DNA from: JAKFYM01 sp964416595
Lineage (GTDB): Bacteria > Bdellovibrionota > UBA1018 > CAIPTA01
NCBI GenBank assembly: GCA_964416595.1
Contig: CAYQES010000007.1
Location: forward strand, 42,490-106,489
Length of the DNA stretch: 64,000 bases
Direction of reading: 5' to 3'
How positions within the stretch are numbered: position 1 is the first letter of the stretch; each line of letters opens with the position of its first letter. The notes beneath the pieces are model-generated. The model was not told where the DNA came from, ran no database searches, and was given only the letters and a program-made list of their open reading frames with translations. Below are positions 48,141 to 57,114 of the stretch, one piece after another. Made by a program: the position numbers and the translations under genes.

Positions 48141-49724
48141 TTACATCCGGAAAACGCCGTACTTTGTTTCAGGAGTAGGCGTATTTTCTAAACTCATGGC
48201 CAGAGCCAAGGCCAAAGTTTTGCGAGTGTGCCGAGGGTCTAAGATGCCATCGTCCCACAGCCTGGCTGTGGAAGCATACGCATTCCCATCCCGTTCATAC
48301 TCGGCGATGATTTGCTTGCGGTACTCTTCTTTTTCTTTTTCTGCTCCGCTTTTTACGGTGGCCAACACATCGGCCGCTTGTTCACCGCCCATCACAGAAA
48401 TCTTAGCATTTGGCCACATCCACAACAGTCTTGGCGAATAGGCCCGGCCACACATGCCATAATTGCCGGCGCCGTAACTGCCGCCGATGATCACGGTGAA
48501 TTTTGGCACAGTGCTATTGCTCACGGCCATCACCATTTTGGCGCCGTCTTTTGCAATGCCTCTTTCTTCGGCATTTTTTCCCACCATGAAGCCCGTGATA
48601 TTTTGCAAAAATAAAAGCGGAGTGCCCCTTTGGTTGCAGAGTTCAATGAAGTGAGTGGCTTTGAGGGCGCTTTCAGAAAATAACACACCATTATTGGCGA
48701 TAATTCCGATGGGATAGCCTTCAATATGGGCGAAGCCGCAAACGATGCTTGTGCCATAGAGGGCCTTGAACTCGTGGAATTGGCTGCCATCTACTAAGCG
48801 GGCGATGATTTCTCTTGTATCATAGGGGGTGCGTACGTCTTTTGGCAGGATGCCTAAAATTTCTTCAGTAGGATAGAGCGGAGCTTGGGGTTCTTTCCGA
48901 TCAATGATGGCTTTTCTACGTGGGCCTAAATTTTTTACGATCTCCCGCAAGATTTCTAGAGCGTGGGTGTCGTCCTCCGCATAGTGATCGGCCACTCCAC
49001 TTTTACGGCAATGGGTATCGGCTCCACCCAACTCTTCTGCGCTTACCACTTCACCTATTGCAGCCTTCACGAGGGGCGGGCCCGCCAAAAAAATCGTGGC
49101 TTGGTTTTTCACCATGATGGTTTCATCGCTCATAGCGGGCACATAGGCACCGCCAGCTGTGCAGGAACCCATCACGGCAGCGATCTGTGGAATCCCCAAA
49201 GAACTCATTCTCGCTTGGTTAAAAAAGATTCTGCCAAAGTGTTCACGATCGGGAAATACTTCTGCTTGCAAAGGCAAAAAGGCGCCTCCGGAATCCACTA
49301 AGTAGAGGCAGGGTAAATGATTTTCCATGGCCACTTCTTGGGCCCGTAAATGTTTTTTTACTGTGATTGGGAAATAGGTTCCGCCCTTTACGGTAGCATC
49401 ATTGGCTACGATCATCACCTCTCGGCCAGAAACCCGCGCGATGCCCGTAACTAAACCCGCGCCAGGAGCTTGGTTGTTATATAAACCATTGGCCGCTAAG
49501 GCAGAAAGTTCCAGGAAGGGAGTGCCAGGGTCCACTAGTTTTTCGATTCTTTGTCGAACAAAAAGTTTGCCCCTTTCTTCATGTTTTTTCTTGGCCTCGT
49601 CGCCACCGCCTTTTTGAGCGGTTTGTTTGCGGGCCTCTAACTCTTGGGCCAGAGCCAAATGGAATTCCTGATTTTTTTTAAAATCGGGGGACTGGGTATT
49701 GATCGTGGATGATAGCGTTGGCAT
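48141..49724 (-). CDS. liuB: methylcrotonyl-CoA carboxylase carboxyltransferase (beta) subunit
   Basis: A 527-residue carboxyltransferase. The text 'VANDATVKGGTYFPITVKKH', 'AMENHLPCLYLVDSGGAFLP', 'EVFPDREHFGRIFFNQARMS', 'MGSCTAGGAYVPAMSDE', 'AGPPLVKAAIGEVVSAEELG' and 'GVADHYAEDD' is specific to the MCC beta family rather than propionyl- or acetyl-CoA carboxylases. It carboxylates 3-methylcrotonyl-CoA from leucine. It is the first gene of the operon liuB-liuC-BC-BCCP-mvaB-barrel. The isovaleryl-CoA dehydrogenase normally encoded here is absent. No Shine-Dalgarno precedes the ATG. Confidence 0.95.
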   Translation of the reverse strand: MPTLSSTINTQSPDFKKNQEFHLALAQELEARKQTAQKGGGDEAKKKHEERGKLFVRQRIEKLVDPGTPFLELSALAANGLYNNQAPGAGLVTGIARVSGREVMIVANDATVKGGTYFPITVKKHLRAQEVAMENHLPCLYLVDSGGAFLPLQAEVFPDREHFGRIFFNQARMSSLGIPQIAAVMGSCTAGGAYVPAMSDETIMVKNQATIFLAGPPLVKAAIGEVVSAEELGGADTHCRKSGVADHYAEDDTHALEILREIVKNLGPRRKAIIDRKEPQAPLYPTEEILGILPKDVRTPYDTREIIARLVDGSQFHEFKALYGTSIVCGFAHIEGYPIGIIANNGVLFSESALKATHFIELCNQRGTPLLFLQNITGFMVGKNAEERGIAKDGAKMVMAVSNSTVPKFTVIIGGSYGAGNYGMCGRAYSPRLLWMWPNAKISVMGGEQAADVLATVKSGAEKEKEEYRKQIIAEYERDGNAYASTARLWDDGILDPRHTRKTLALALAMSLENTPTPETKYGVFRM

Positions 49725-49732
49725 GGGCTTTC

Positions 49733-49761
49733 ACTCTAGCAAGAACAAAGAGGAAAGACAA
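49733..49761 (-). promoter_or_regulatory. predicted sigma70 promoter of the leucine catabolic operon
   Basis: Reading leftward, TTGTCT (49761-49756), a 17-base spacer and TAGAGT (49738-49733). The ATG of liuB (49724) follows after only eight bases, so transcription should start about two bases before it, with no ribosome binding site in between. Confidence 0.5.
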
Positions 49762-49776
49762 AATCACTGCTTTGCG

Positions 49777-50832
49777 TTACGAGCCGTTTTTTTGCGGCAA
49801 TAAGCGGTATAGATCTGGGCCCACTTTTTCAAAGCGCCCCGCCACAATCCCTTCCTCCAGCAAAGTAATGGTTTTTGTTACGTCTGTGCCCGCTGCTGTG
49901 CGGAAATCCTGGAAAGAAAAAATCCGCTGTCTCGTTAGTGGAATGCTAGTTTGGCCGAATCCTCCCCAGCGATAGAACAATCCATGAAGGGCCTCTTCTT
50001 CTGTGGCTACCAGTAGTGCTCCTGCTTGCTGTAAACGGATGGCGCCCCGGCCGAAATCGGTGCGGAAATCTTGGGGCAGCGCCACCACAGTTTTTCCCAT
50101 ACTAAGCGCTTGTTTTCCCGTTACGGCGGCGCCGCTTGTCTCTTTGCCTTCAATCACCACTGTGCCTGTGGAAAGGCCGGCAATTAACTCGTTACGTTGA
50201 GGAAAGTTGTGGGGGAGGGGCACTTGCCCCAGAGGAAAAGGAGAAAGGAGGCTGCCCTTTTTTTCTAAAATTTCTTCTGCTAATTCTGCATTTTCTGCAG
50301 GATAAATTCCGTGCAGGCCAGAGCCTAAAACGGCCACGGTTCCAATACGCAAATTTTCTCGATGTGCGATCGTATCCACTCCTTTAGCCAATCCACTTAC
50401 TATATGGATTCCCATCATTGTGAAATAGGCAGCAAAATTACTAGCAGCTTCTCGCCCTAAATGGCTGGGATTGCGGGTGCCCACCACAGCTACGGAATTT
50501 TTTTCTTCAGGCAGAAGATTGCCACGAAGGTAAAGCACTGGGGGTAAACGTTCTGGTGCCACCGCTCGCAGTAATGCGGCGGGGTAGGAATCAGTGCCTA
50601 GAAGTAGTGGCTTGATTCCCCACTTTTCTTCCTCTTTTTCGATGTGTTGATAGAGGCGCAAGGCATCTGAAAAATGCAGCGGCTGATCATATTTTAAAGC
50701 GCGCCGAGGAAAAATATTTTCACGAAAGAGTTGCGGTATTTCCGCCATGGAAGGAGATTTTCCGCCCCAAAATTTTTGCCATTCGGGCTGATAAAAGTGG
50801 AAGAATTGGTGTGCAAATTTTATGGCGTCCAT
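49777..50832 (-). CDS. dprA: DNA-processing protein DprA
   Basis: A 351-residue single-strand DNA binding protein that loads RecA during natural transformation. The Rossmann-like DprA core shows 'VAVVGTRNPSHLGREAASNFA', 'IVSGLAKGVDTIAHREN', 'TVAVLGSGLHGIYPAEN', 'LPHNFPQRNELIAGLS' and 'VIEGKETSGAAVTGKQAL'. An N-terminal helical (SAM-like) region and a C-terminal winged-helix-like region (~285-345) complete the usual layout. I chose the ATG at 50832; a TTG at 50850 is possible. Confidence 0.94.
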   Translation of the reverse strand: MDAIKFAHQFFHFYQPEWQKFWGGKSPSMAEIPQLFRENIFPRRALKYDQPLHFSDALRLYQHIEKEEEKWGIKPLLLGTDSYPAALLRAVAPERLPPVLYLRGNLLPEEKNSVAVVGTRNPSHLGREAASNFAAYFTMMGIHIVSGLAKGVDTIAHRENLRIGTVAVLGSGLHGIYPAENAELAEEILEKKGSLLSPFPLGQVPLPHNFPQRNELIAGLSTGTVVIEGKETSGAAVTGKQALSMGKTVVALPQDFRTDFGRGAIRLQQAGALLVATEEEALHGLFYRWGGFGQTSIPLTRQRIFSFQDFRTAAGTDVTKTITLLEEGIVAGRFEKVGPDLYRLLPQKNGS

Positions 50833-50936
50833 GGGCGCGCTAAGATGCAAGGGTTGGGCACAGTCGAAAAATTTTAAAGCCCTGTTTTCACGGCATTTTT
50901 GCAGGCAGGTGGACGAAAATCGAACAGCGGCTAGTG

Positions 50937-52256
50937 CTAGTTCTGCATCATCAGCTGGTTGAGTTCTTCTTCGTCATTGGGTTTTAGGACCCGCTTTTTC
51001 TTGTCAACCTTTTTGGCCTTATCTTTTTGGAAAGAATTATTTAAAGGGCTAGGAATAGGAGCGTCTTCTTCTTTGTCTTCTTGCCCAATTTTTTCTTGTT
51101 TGCTTAATTTTCCGAGCCGATTTCTTTCCTCTGCGGAAAGGTTTTCAAAGTTCATTTGTTTTTCAAGAGCATCTAGTTCCGACATTGCCGGCGCCTGGGG
51201 GCGTGATTGTCGTAATGGATCGGGCAAAGTAGGATCGGGTTGAAAGTCTGGGGCATCTACATTGGGAACAAGCTCTTCTTGAGGCATCGACATTTCTTTT
51301 TCCTGTTTCATGAATAAATCGGAAAAAGGCTCTTTGGAGCTCACGTTGCTATTAGGCTGTTTCGCTTTCAGGAGGGAGCCGATGCGGATCACATCAAATT
51401 GTTCCGTGATGATGGCTGTGGAATAGGCGTCGGAAGCGTGCACGACCATGGCCTCTCCAGCAGAAACTTCCGGTGCGGGCCCTGCAATGGAACTATCTAG
51501 GCGCACTGTTTCAATGGCTTGAAAGATCATTCCTTCCCGCACGCCATCCCGGGTGCCGCGGTTTAAATAAATAAAAGAGCGTTTAGTTGTAGAGAGCCGT
51601 TCCACGGGGGAGCCTGCCACCACGGCGGCCGCCAATTGTGTGGATCCGTAGTAGGGAGTGATATTTGTTTTCATCGGTAGCAGGGGCATTAAGCGATCAC
51701 TCATGGCGATTTGGCCAGACAATCCTTCAATCACGGCTTCCACTACGCCTTGAGAAACTTTGGCAATCTTTACGGTGCCAGTGGACTCGTAAAAATATCC
51801 AGCCATGCGGAAGTTTTCCGGATTTTTTTGTTTCCCCTCAGGGCGCAACTTAATCGTGAATTCTGTAGGATCCAATAAGCTTTGTAGAATCTTTGCGGGC
51901 GTGTAAGTGGAGTAGCGGTCGCCTACTTTCGGTGCAGGACTACCTAACCAATATAAGTATAATCGATCGCCAATGCGGTAGCTTGCTGTTAGATTAGCTG
52001 GCCCTACGATTTTTGCGATTTCTGGAATTGGGGAGGAGGACATAAATCCTGGAATCCGCACTCGATTCACGAATTGCCGATAGTTTTGCCGAGCAGAGCC
52101 CATCACAACAAATTGTTCTCTAGCGGCCGCTTTGTATTTTTGGTAAGCCGCACTTTCTTTAGCGGGGTGTGTTTTTTCTTCTATGAACTCAGGCACCACA
52201 CCTTCTGCCGGTGCGAAGGATGGAATTAACAATAACGCCCAAAAAAGAGCTTTCAT
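50937..52256 (-). CDS. exported protein of unknown function in the Agl-like locus
   Basis: A 439-residue protein with a signal peptide (MKALFWALLLIPSFAPA). Residues ~60-330 are beta-rich, with repeated 'IGDRLYLYWLGSPAPKVGDRYSTY' and 'IYLNRGTRDGVREGMIFQA' segments; the latter type (G-x-x-D-G-V-x-x-G-M-x-F) is seen in FlgT- and LysM-associated periplasmic domains. Residues ~340-439 are charged and low-complexity, probably disordered. Its start overlaps the CpoB-like lipoprotein gene by 4 bases, so the two are expressed together. A scaffold role in the envelope machine is a guess. Confidence 0.7.
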   Translation of the reverse strand: MKALFWALLLIPSFAPAEGVVPEFIEEKTHPAKESAAYQKYKAAAREQFVVMGSARQNYRQFVNRVRIPGFMSSSPIPEIAKIVGPANLTASYRIGDRLYLYWLGSPAPKVGDRYSTYTPAKILQSLLDPTEFTIKLRPEGKQKNPENFRMAGYFYESTGTVKIAKVSQGVVEAVIEGLSGQIAMSDRLMPLLPMKTNITPYYGSTQLAAAVVAGSPVERLSTTKRSFIYLNRGTRDGVREGMIFQAIETVRLDSSIAGPAPEVSAGEAMVVHASDAYSTAIITEQFDVIRIGSLLKAKQPNSNVSSKEPFSDLFMKQEKEMSMPQEELVPNVDAPDFQPDPTLPDPLRQSRPQAPAMSELDALEKQMNFENLSAEERNRLGKLSKQEKIGQEDKEEDAPIPSPLNNSFQKDKAKKVDKKKRVLKPNDEEELNQLMMQN

Positions 52257-53134
52257 TCGTGCTCCGATTCTTCCGCCCGTGGTTCTTCGTAAGTAGGAAT
52301 GGGATCTTCGGCTTCCTGAACAGAAGCGGCCGGAGTGCTACCCATTTGCAAAGAGAGAGCTACGGGCGATTTAGGAAAGGCTCGTGCAAGAGTTTCGCGG
52401 TAAGCTTTGGCTTTGGTGGCACTTCCTTGCTTTTCATAAGCGCGGGATAATCCTGCTAAAGCTTCTGGAAGATAGGCGCTACGGGGATACAGTTTTTCTA
52501 AGCTCTCCCAATTTTGTTGGGCCAAATCCCATTGTTGAGATCTGGCGCTAGCTTCACCTGCCCAATAGAGAGCATGGGAGGCTAACAAATGCTGTGGATA
52601 TTTTTGGGCAAAGAGCGCAAAGCTAGACGCAGCCTCAAGATTTTTCCCGTTTTGAAAAAGCTCCATGGCCGAACGAAATTCTTTTTCCGAACCGGATTGG
52701 GGCTTTTCTCCATGTTTTACAGTGGTGGGGAGGGTGGTAGGCCGCACGGGAGCAGCACTGATTTGCGCAGCTTCTTGCGTAAGGCCTTCTTCCACAGGTA
52801 CAGCCATGTTTGGTTCTGGGTTGGCTTCAATCACTGGCTGGGATTTTTGCAGCTGCACTTTTTCTAGGTTGGCGGTGAGTACGTCTACTTTTGTTTCTAG
52901 TGCCGCAATTTTGGTGTTCAGACGAGAAACTTCCGATTCCACCGAAGCCGCGGGCGTAGAGACAGATTTTCCTTCTGCCGCATAGGCTTGCTCCATGCTG
53001 GCGTTGCTTTCTCTGGGATCAAATGGCGGATTTTCACCTGTTTCGGCGGCCTCCAGTTCCTGCACATCTCTTTCTAGAAGAGAACAAGAGGAAAACAGAA
53101 CTAATGCTAGTAAAAGAGGAAGTGATTTTTTCAT
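52253..53134 (-). CDS. TPR lipoprotein, CpoB/YbgF-like (or GltE-like)
   Basis: A 293-residue lipoprotein: lipobox L-F-S-S-C with Cys17, so it should be anchored in the outer membrane (residue after Cys is Ser, not Asp). A coiled coil at ~65-97 ('VESEVSRLNTKIAALETKVDVLTANLEKVQ' region) is followed by a Pro/Thr/Val linker and three TPR-like repeats (~150-260, 'FRSAMELFQNGKNLEAASSFALFAQKYP'). This is the layout of CpoB in the Tol-Pal system and of TPR lipoproteins of the Myxococcus Glt complex. The order of genes here supports the second. Confidence 0.78.
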   Translation of the reverse strand: MKKSLPLLLALVLFSSCSLLERDVQELEAAETGENPPFDPRESNASMEQAYAAEGKSVSTPAASVESEVSRLNTKIAALETKVDVLTANLEKVQLQKSQPVIEANPEPNMAVPVEEGLTQEAAQISAAPVRPTTLPTTVKHGEKPQSGSEKEFRSAMELFQNGKNLEAASSFALFAQKYPQHLLASHALYWAGEASARSQQWDLAQQNWESLEKLYPRSAYLPEALAGLSRAYEKQGSATKAKAYRETLARAFPKSPVALSLQMGSTPAASVQEAEDPIPTYEEPRAEESEHE

Positions 53135-53201
53135 ATAGGGGCCCCCATCCTTTCTATGATAGGAAGGCCTGGCACAGGGGTCAAGTTAAGGAGTGTATTC
53201 T

Positions 53202-53411
53202 ATGACTTTACGGGTACGAAAAGAGGATTCTGCCTACCTGTACCAAATCTTGGAATCCTATGAGGGGTGTACGAATTTTTCCACTGTGGACGAAAGTAAA
53301 GGCGCTTCTCATAGGGATATTGCTTTGCACATTGCCCCTGATTTTCGCTCTCAAGTGGAAAAACTAGTAAGCGAGCTACAAAAAGAAATAGAAATCACAT
53401 TGCTCGAATAA
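53202..53411 (+). CDS. small DUF4911-like protein
   Basis: The ATG at 53202 has AAGGAG eight bases upstream and gives 69 residues: 'MTLRVRKEDSAYLYQILESYEGCTNFSTVD' followed by 'IALHIAPDFRSQVEKLVSEL'. The 'AYLYQILESYEG' and 'IAPDF' elements match DUF4911 as I remember it, a small ferredoxin-like domain of deltaproteobacteria and Firmicutes with unknown role. It lies on the plus strand, divergent from the CpoB-like lipoprotein. Confidence 0.65.
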   Translation: MTLRVRKEDSAYLYQILESYEGCTNFSTVDESKGASHRDIALHIAPDFRSQVEKLVSELQKEIEITLLE

Positions 53412-53532
53412 ATGCCTTTTGCCCAAGGCCTGAACAGCTGCCAGATTATTGGGCGAAAAAGGCTAGAGTTTTCTTTTATTCTTTAATAAATTCAATGGTT
53501 TATTTTGGTATGGCCCTTGCGATTCATGGGGT

Positions 53533-53955
53533 ATGAAATACCTTATCCCAGCCCTAGTTAGCCTACTATTAGCACTGGCCTATTTTAGTTTTCCCACCCC
53601 CCCCGGAAGGGGCATCGCTTCCTGTGGTGAGAGCGGCCTCCAAGGTTACGAACAAAACATCCTTTTAGAGGGTCAACTTCTGCAGGGCGTGCAGAACGAA
53701 GCTTTTCAAAAAAGTGCGGGAGAATACCGAGCGTTTCTTATGCAATTGCAAGCGGACGCTCTCGCCAATCGCGCCGCTATTCGCCAAATGTACGGATTAG
53801 ATAGCGGCGCCTTTCGCCCAGAGATTTATAGCGCGTTCGCGGTGCCCACGATTGTGCCTTTTAATCCGCAAGCCCCTCATTCGATCTTCCAGGCTCCGCA
53901 GATAAGTAGTTTAAACAATGGCAATCAGCTGTTTCAGTCGAATCAATTGTTTTAA
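53533..53955 (+). CDS. small exported protein of unknown function
   Basis: A 140-residue protein with an N-terminal hydrophobic segment (residues 4-20) that is a signal peptide or anchor, then a short Gly/Pro region, a helical middle (~50-90) and a Pro/Gln/Asn/Phe-rich tail with repeated 'QLF' and 'QSNQLF' at the end. A run of eight Cs (53597-53604) lies in codons 22-24. An A/T-rich region upstream could hold a promoter. It ends directly against the convergent TPR gene. No family recognised. Confidence 0.6.
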   Translation: MKYLIPALVSLLLALAYFSFPTPPGRGIASCGESGLQGYEQNILLEGQLLQGVQNEAFQKSAGEYRAFLMQLQADALANRAAIRQMYGLDSGAFRPEIYSAFAVPTIVPFNPQAPHSIFQAPQISSLNNGNQLFQSNQLF

Positions 53956-56900
53956 TTAAAAGCCGCGGCTCACAGGATCTAAATCTGGCAGTTTTTCCGA
54001 AAGCATGGCCTGGAATTGCTCTAACTGCTGAGAGCCATAAGTATTACCACCAGATCCCGCCGCTTCTTTGCGCCATTTTTCACTGAAATATTTTGCTTCG
54101 CCAAATTTGCCGTCTTGGTAGAGGGAATACGCTTTTTTTGCAAAAAGCTCCGCGGCTCTTTCCTTCGGAATTGCTCCGTTTTCAATCCACTGGGATTCTT
54201 CACTGGAGAGCGAGCCTAGATGGATGTCGGGTTTGGCGTTTTCTATGCTGGCCAAGCTCCTACCGCCTTCTTCTTGGGATTCTAAGCTCGCAGCTCGATC
54301 CTTAAATTCTTTAGCAAAGGTTTGGAAGCTCTTACGCAGCTCTTCTTTTTCAGCATCACTAAGTTTCGAAGGCACAGCGGCTGTTTCCATTGTGTCTGCA
54401 AAATCTAGATAAGCAGTGCGAATGATGCCCTTGGCCTCTAAAATTTGTTTGGGTGTGCCCACCTTGATAATGGTTTCTGCAAGCTGCTCAATATTTTCCA
54501 GGGCCTTTGTTTTTTTACCAATATTGGCTTCCGGTTTTTCATTGGTTCGAGCAAAACGAAGTGCTCGGAACTCCTCTAAATTACTTGTGAGCATTCGCAA
54601 TTTTGCCATAGCCACATAGGCGCGCTCTGTTTCTGGTGTCGCCTTGATACTCTTTGAAGCAATTTTCCGCCAACCATCTTGGGCTTGGAGATTATCTGCC
54701 ATTTGATCCAGGGCCCAAGCGCCCCGGGCCTGCCAAAGCACAGGCTGAATGCCCGCGGCAGATAACATGCGCGAGCATTCATGGATTTTTTGCAGTACTG
54801 GCCGCTCTCGATTTTGGTGTGCGCTTAGCAAGATATTGTTACAGCCCGCTTCTTGGGCCGCGAGAATATCTTTTTCTGGTGCTTTAGCAGCACGTTTACT
54901 ATCCACTAACTGAAAGAAGAGCTTGCCGGCTGCTTCCCGTTCACCTAAATTTTCTAAGATCACAGCGGCATTGGTTAATGCCTGAATTTCTATTTTACCT
55001 GAGCGATTTCCAGCGAACTCTAGGTATTTTTTTACAGCATCTCTTGGCTCATTCACTTTTTCGTAGAGTCGAGCTAGTTCTAGAGAAACACCTTTAGCCT
55101 CTTTTGCTTTGGGGTATTTTTCCTTTAGGATCTCAAAATAGCGGATAGCATCCCGGTTTTTATCTAATTTCTGCTCCGAAAGTGCAGCTAATTTCACAAG
55201 TGAGTAAACACCCATAGTATCAGAAGGGTTTTCCGCCAAGATTTTTTCGTATTGTGTTTTGGCTTCCTCTAACTTACCTGCGCTTTCTAAACCTTCCGTT
55301 ATTTTTACTAAAGAAAGTTCTTGCGCCTCAGCGATACGGTTACGAATTTCTATATCTTGATCCAAAAGAGAGTTGATTTCCGTTTTTTGCGCTAAAACTT
55401 TCGATTCAGCTCCTAATGCTTCCCATTTTTGCGCTTTTACTAACACAGCTAGAGCTTCACCTACGGAAGCCTTAGCTAAATTATGTTGCGGGTGGGCTTC
55501 AGCAATGGCTCGGAAGCGACTCGCGGTTTGTTCGGGCGTTTCTAGATTCTTAGAAAGGTTTGCCGCCTTAAATTTGGCTTCAATCCCCAACTCTTCATTG
55601 GGGAAGTTTTTCCAATAATCATCATAGGCCACGAGTAATTCCTGGTCAGGAATTTGTTTTCTTTCGCTGGGAGTGGCCATTTCCACGCTTTGAATTCGGA
55701 GCTTCAGGGCTTCTTTGAAGCGAGGATGTTTGCTATCGGTTTTTGCTAAAGCCTCTGATACGGAATGATAGGCTTTCAACTGCTCTTTGCGGTTCATGAG
55801 CAATACAGCATAACGAAATTTTACTTCTGGTAATTCTTGAGAGTTAGGGAAGGTATCAAGATAAATTTCATAAGATTTTTTAGCTTGGCTCCACACTTCT
55901 TTATTTTTTAGAGTCTCTGCTTCGTGGTGCAATTTTTGGCTGTAAAGACGCATATACTCTTCGCTTTCGATGCGATTTGTATCCGTTTCTGCGGCCTTTT
56001 CTTTTTTCAGCCATGAAGCCAGGTTTTCTGCGGTTTTTAGACCAAAATCTCTATCCTTGGTGCGTTCAGCCACACTGATCAAGATGAGATATAGTTTGTT
56101 GATGTATTCTTTCTGGGGCTCTTCTGCTAGCAGTTGATTGGCCACGTTTTTTGCCAACGCATGTTTACCGTCGTCGTAGAGGCGACGAGCCAACTGGTAG
56201 CGTAGTTCATTGGCTTTTTCTACGCCCACCAATTTTTCGAAATAAGTTTTAGCTTCGCCGGGATTGCCATACTCTGCGAAAAAGAGCACTAAATCGCTTA
56301 AGGCCTCTTCTTCTACCCCCAGTTTTTTCTCACTCGATTTTTGCAATCTGCGGCTTTCATAAATCGATTGTTCTAGGCGAGCCACAGCGGAAGGAAAATC
56401 ACTTTCATTAAAATAACACCAAGCCATTTTGTAGTGCGCGTAGGGATAGAGTGTGGCTTCTTCTGTGCTGAGGATGCGCTGGTAAAAAGTGCGGGCCGTA
56501 ACAAAGGCTTGTTTTTCAAAATAAAGATTACCCAAGGAAAGCAGGGAGTCTGCCACCACAGCGCTACTAGGAAAGCGGGCGATTACTTCGCGATAATATT
56601 TTTCCGCCTTAGCATCTTCTTTTAGTTTTAAATGGTTTTCCGCTAAATTGAATAGGGTGGCGTCGGGGGTGAATTTGGGAAATTCTTTTCGCAACATTTC
56701 CAAATAACGATTGGAATTGCGCAAAGCTAATTTGAAGGGGGTTTCTTTATCTTTTAAATCCGAGCGGCGCGTAACAATCTCTGCCTGCATTTCATATAAC
56801 TGTGAGAGTCGGTGCAGGGATTCTTGGCGGATTCTGGGTTCTTTTGTTTTGCTTAAATAGGCTTCTAGTTTTTTGATGCCCGTTTCACGAATTTTGAAGT

Positions 56901-57099
56901 TTAAGGCCTCAGATTTTTTGGAGCGATGTTCATCTTCGGGAGAGCCGTCCATTTTCAGGTATAGGCCCTTGGCGTAATCGAGACCCTGTTCTTCATACAA
57001 GCCTTCACGTTCAGAAGAAGATAACTCTTCAGGCTTGAGAGTGGCTTCTTCTGCGAAGCATAAGAGTGGAGATAATAAATAGAGAAGAGCTAACCGCAT
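53956..57099 (-). CDS. large exported TPR-repeat protein of the Agl-like locus
   Basis: A 1047-residue protein with a signal peptide (MRLALLYLLSPLLCFA) and tetratricopeptide-like helical repeats along most of its length, e.g. 'KLKEDAKAEKYYREVIARFPSSAVVADSLLSLGNLYF', 'EKKAYVTARTFYQRIL'-type repeats and 'ESAGKLEEAKTQYEKILAENPSD'. There is no membrane segment after the signal, so it is periplasmic. It is the fifth gene of the operon VWA lipoprotein-TolQ-TolR-TolR-TPR with a 15-base gap from the second TolR. Large periplasmic TPR proteins are parts of the Myxococcus Glt complex (GltD/AgmU-like), so a scaffold reaching across the periplasm is a reasonable inference. Confidence 0.8.
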   Translation of the reverse strand: MRLALLYLLSPLLCFAEEATLKPEELSSSEREGLYEEQGLDYAKGLYLKMDGSPEDEHRSKKSEALNFKIRETGIKKLEAYLSKTKEPRIRQESLHRLSQLYEMQAEIVTRRSDLKDKETPFKLALRNSNRYLEMLRKEFPKFTPDATLFNLAENHLKLKEDAKAEKYYREVIARFPSSAVVADSLLSLGNLYFEKQAFVTARTFYQRILSTEEATLYPYAHYKMAWCYFNESDFPSAVARLEQSIYESRRLQKSSEKKLGVEEEALSDLVLFFAEYGNPGEAKTYFEKLVGVEKANELRYQLARRLYDDGKHALAKNVANQLLAEEPQKEYINKLYLILISVAERTKDRDFGLKTAENLASWLKKEKAAETDTNRIESEEYMRLYSQKLHHEAETLKNKEVWSQAKKSYEIYLDTFPNSQELPEVKFRYAVLLMNRKEQLKAYHSVSEALAKTDSKHPRFKEALKLRIQSVEMATPSERKQIPDQELLVAYDDYWKNFPNEELGIEAKFKAANLSKNLETPEQTASRFRAIAEAHPQHNLAKASVGEALAVLVKAQKWEALGAESKVLAQKTEINSLLDQDIEIRNRIAEAQELSLVKITEGLESAGKLEEAKTQYEKILAENPSDTMGVYSLVKLAALSEQKLDKNRDAIRYFEILKEKYPKAKEAKGVSLELARLYEKVNEPRDAVKKYLEFAGNRSGKIEIQALTNAAVILENLGEREAAGKLFFQLVDSKRAAKAPEKDILAAQEAGCNNILLSAHQNRERPVLQKIHECSRMLSAAGIQPVLWQARGAWALDQMADNLQAQDGWRKIASKSIKATPETERAYVAMAKLRMLTSNLEEFRALRFARTNEKPEANIGKKTKALENIEQLAETIIKVGTPKQILEAKGIIRTAYLDFADTMETAAVPSKLSDAEKEELRKSFQTFAKEFKDRAASLESQEEGGRSLASIENAKPDIHLGSLSSEESQWIENGAIPKERAAELFAKKAYSLYQDGKFGEAKYFSEKWRKEAAGSGGNTYGSQQLEQFQAMLSEKLPDLDPVSRGF

Positions 57100-57114
57100 G
57101 ATGCTTCCAGTCTA

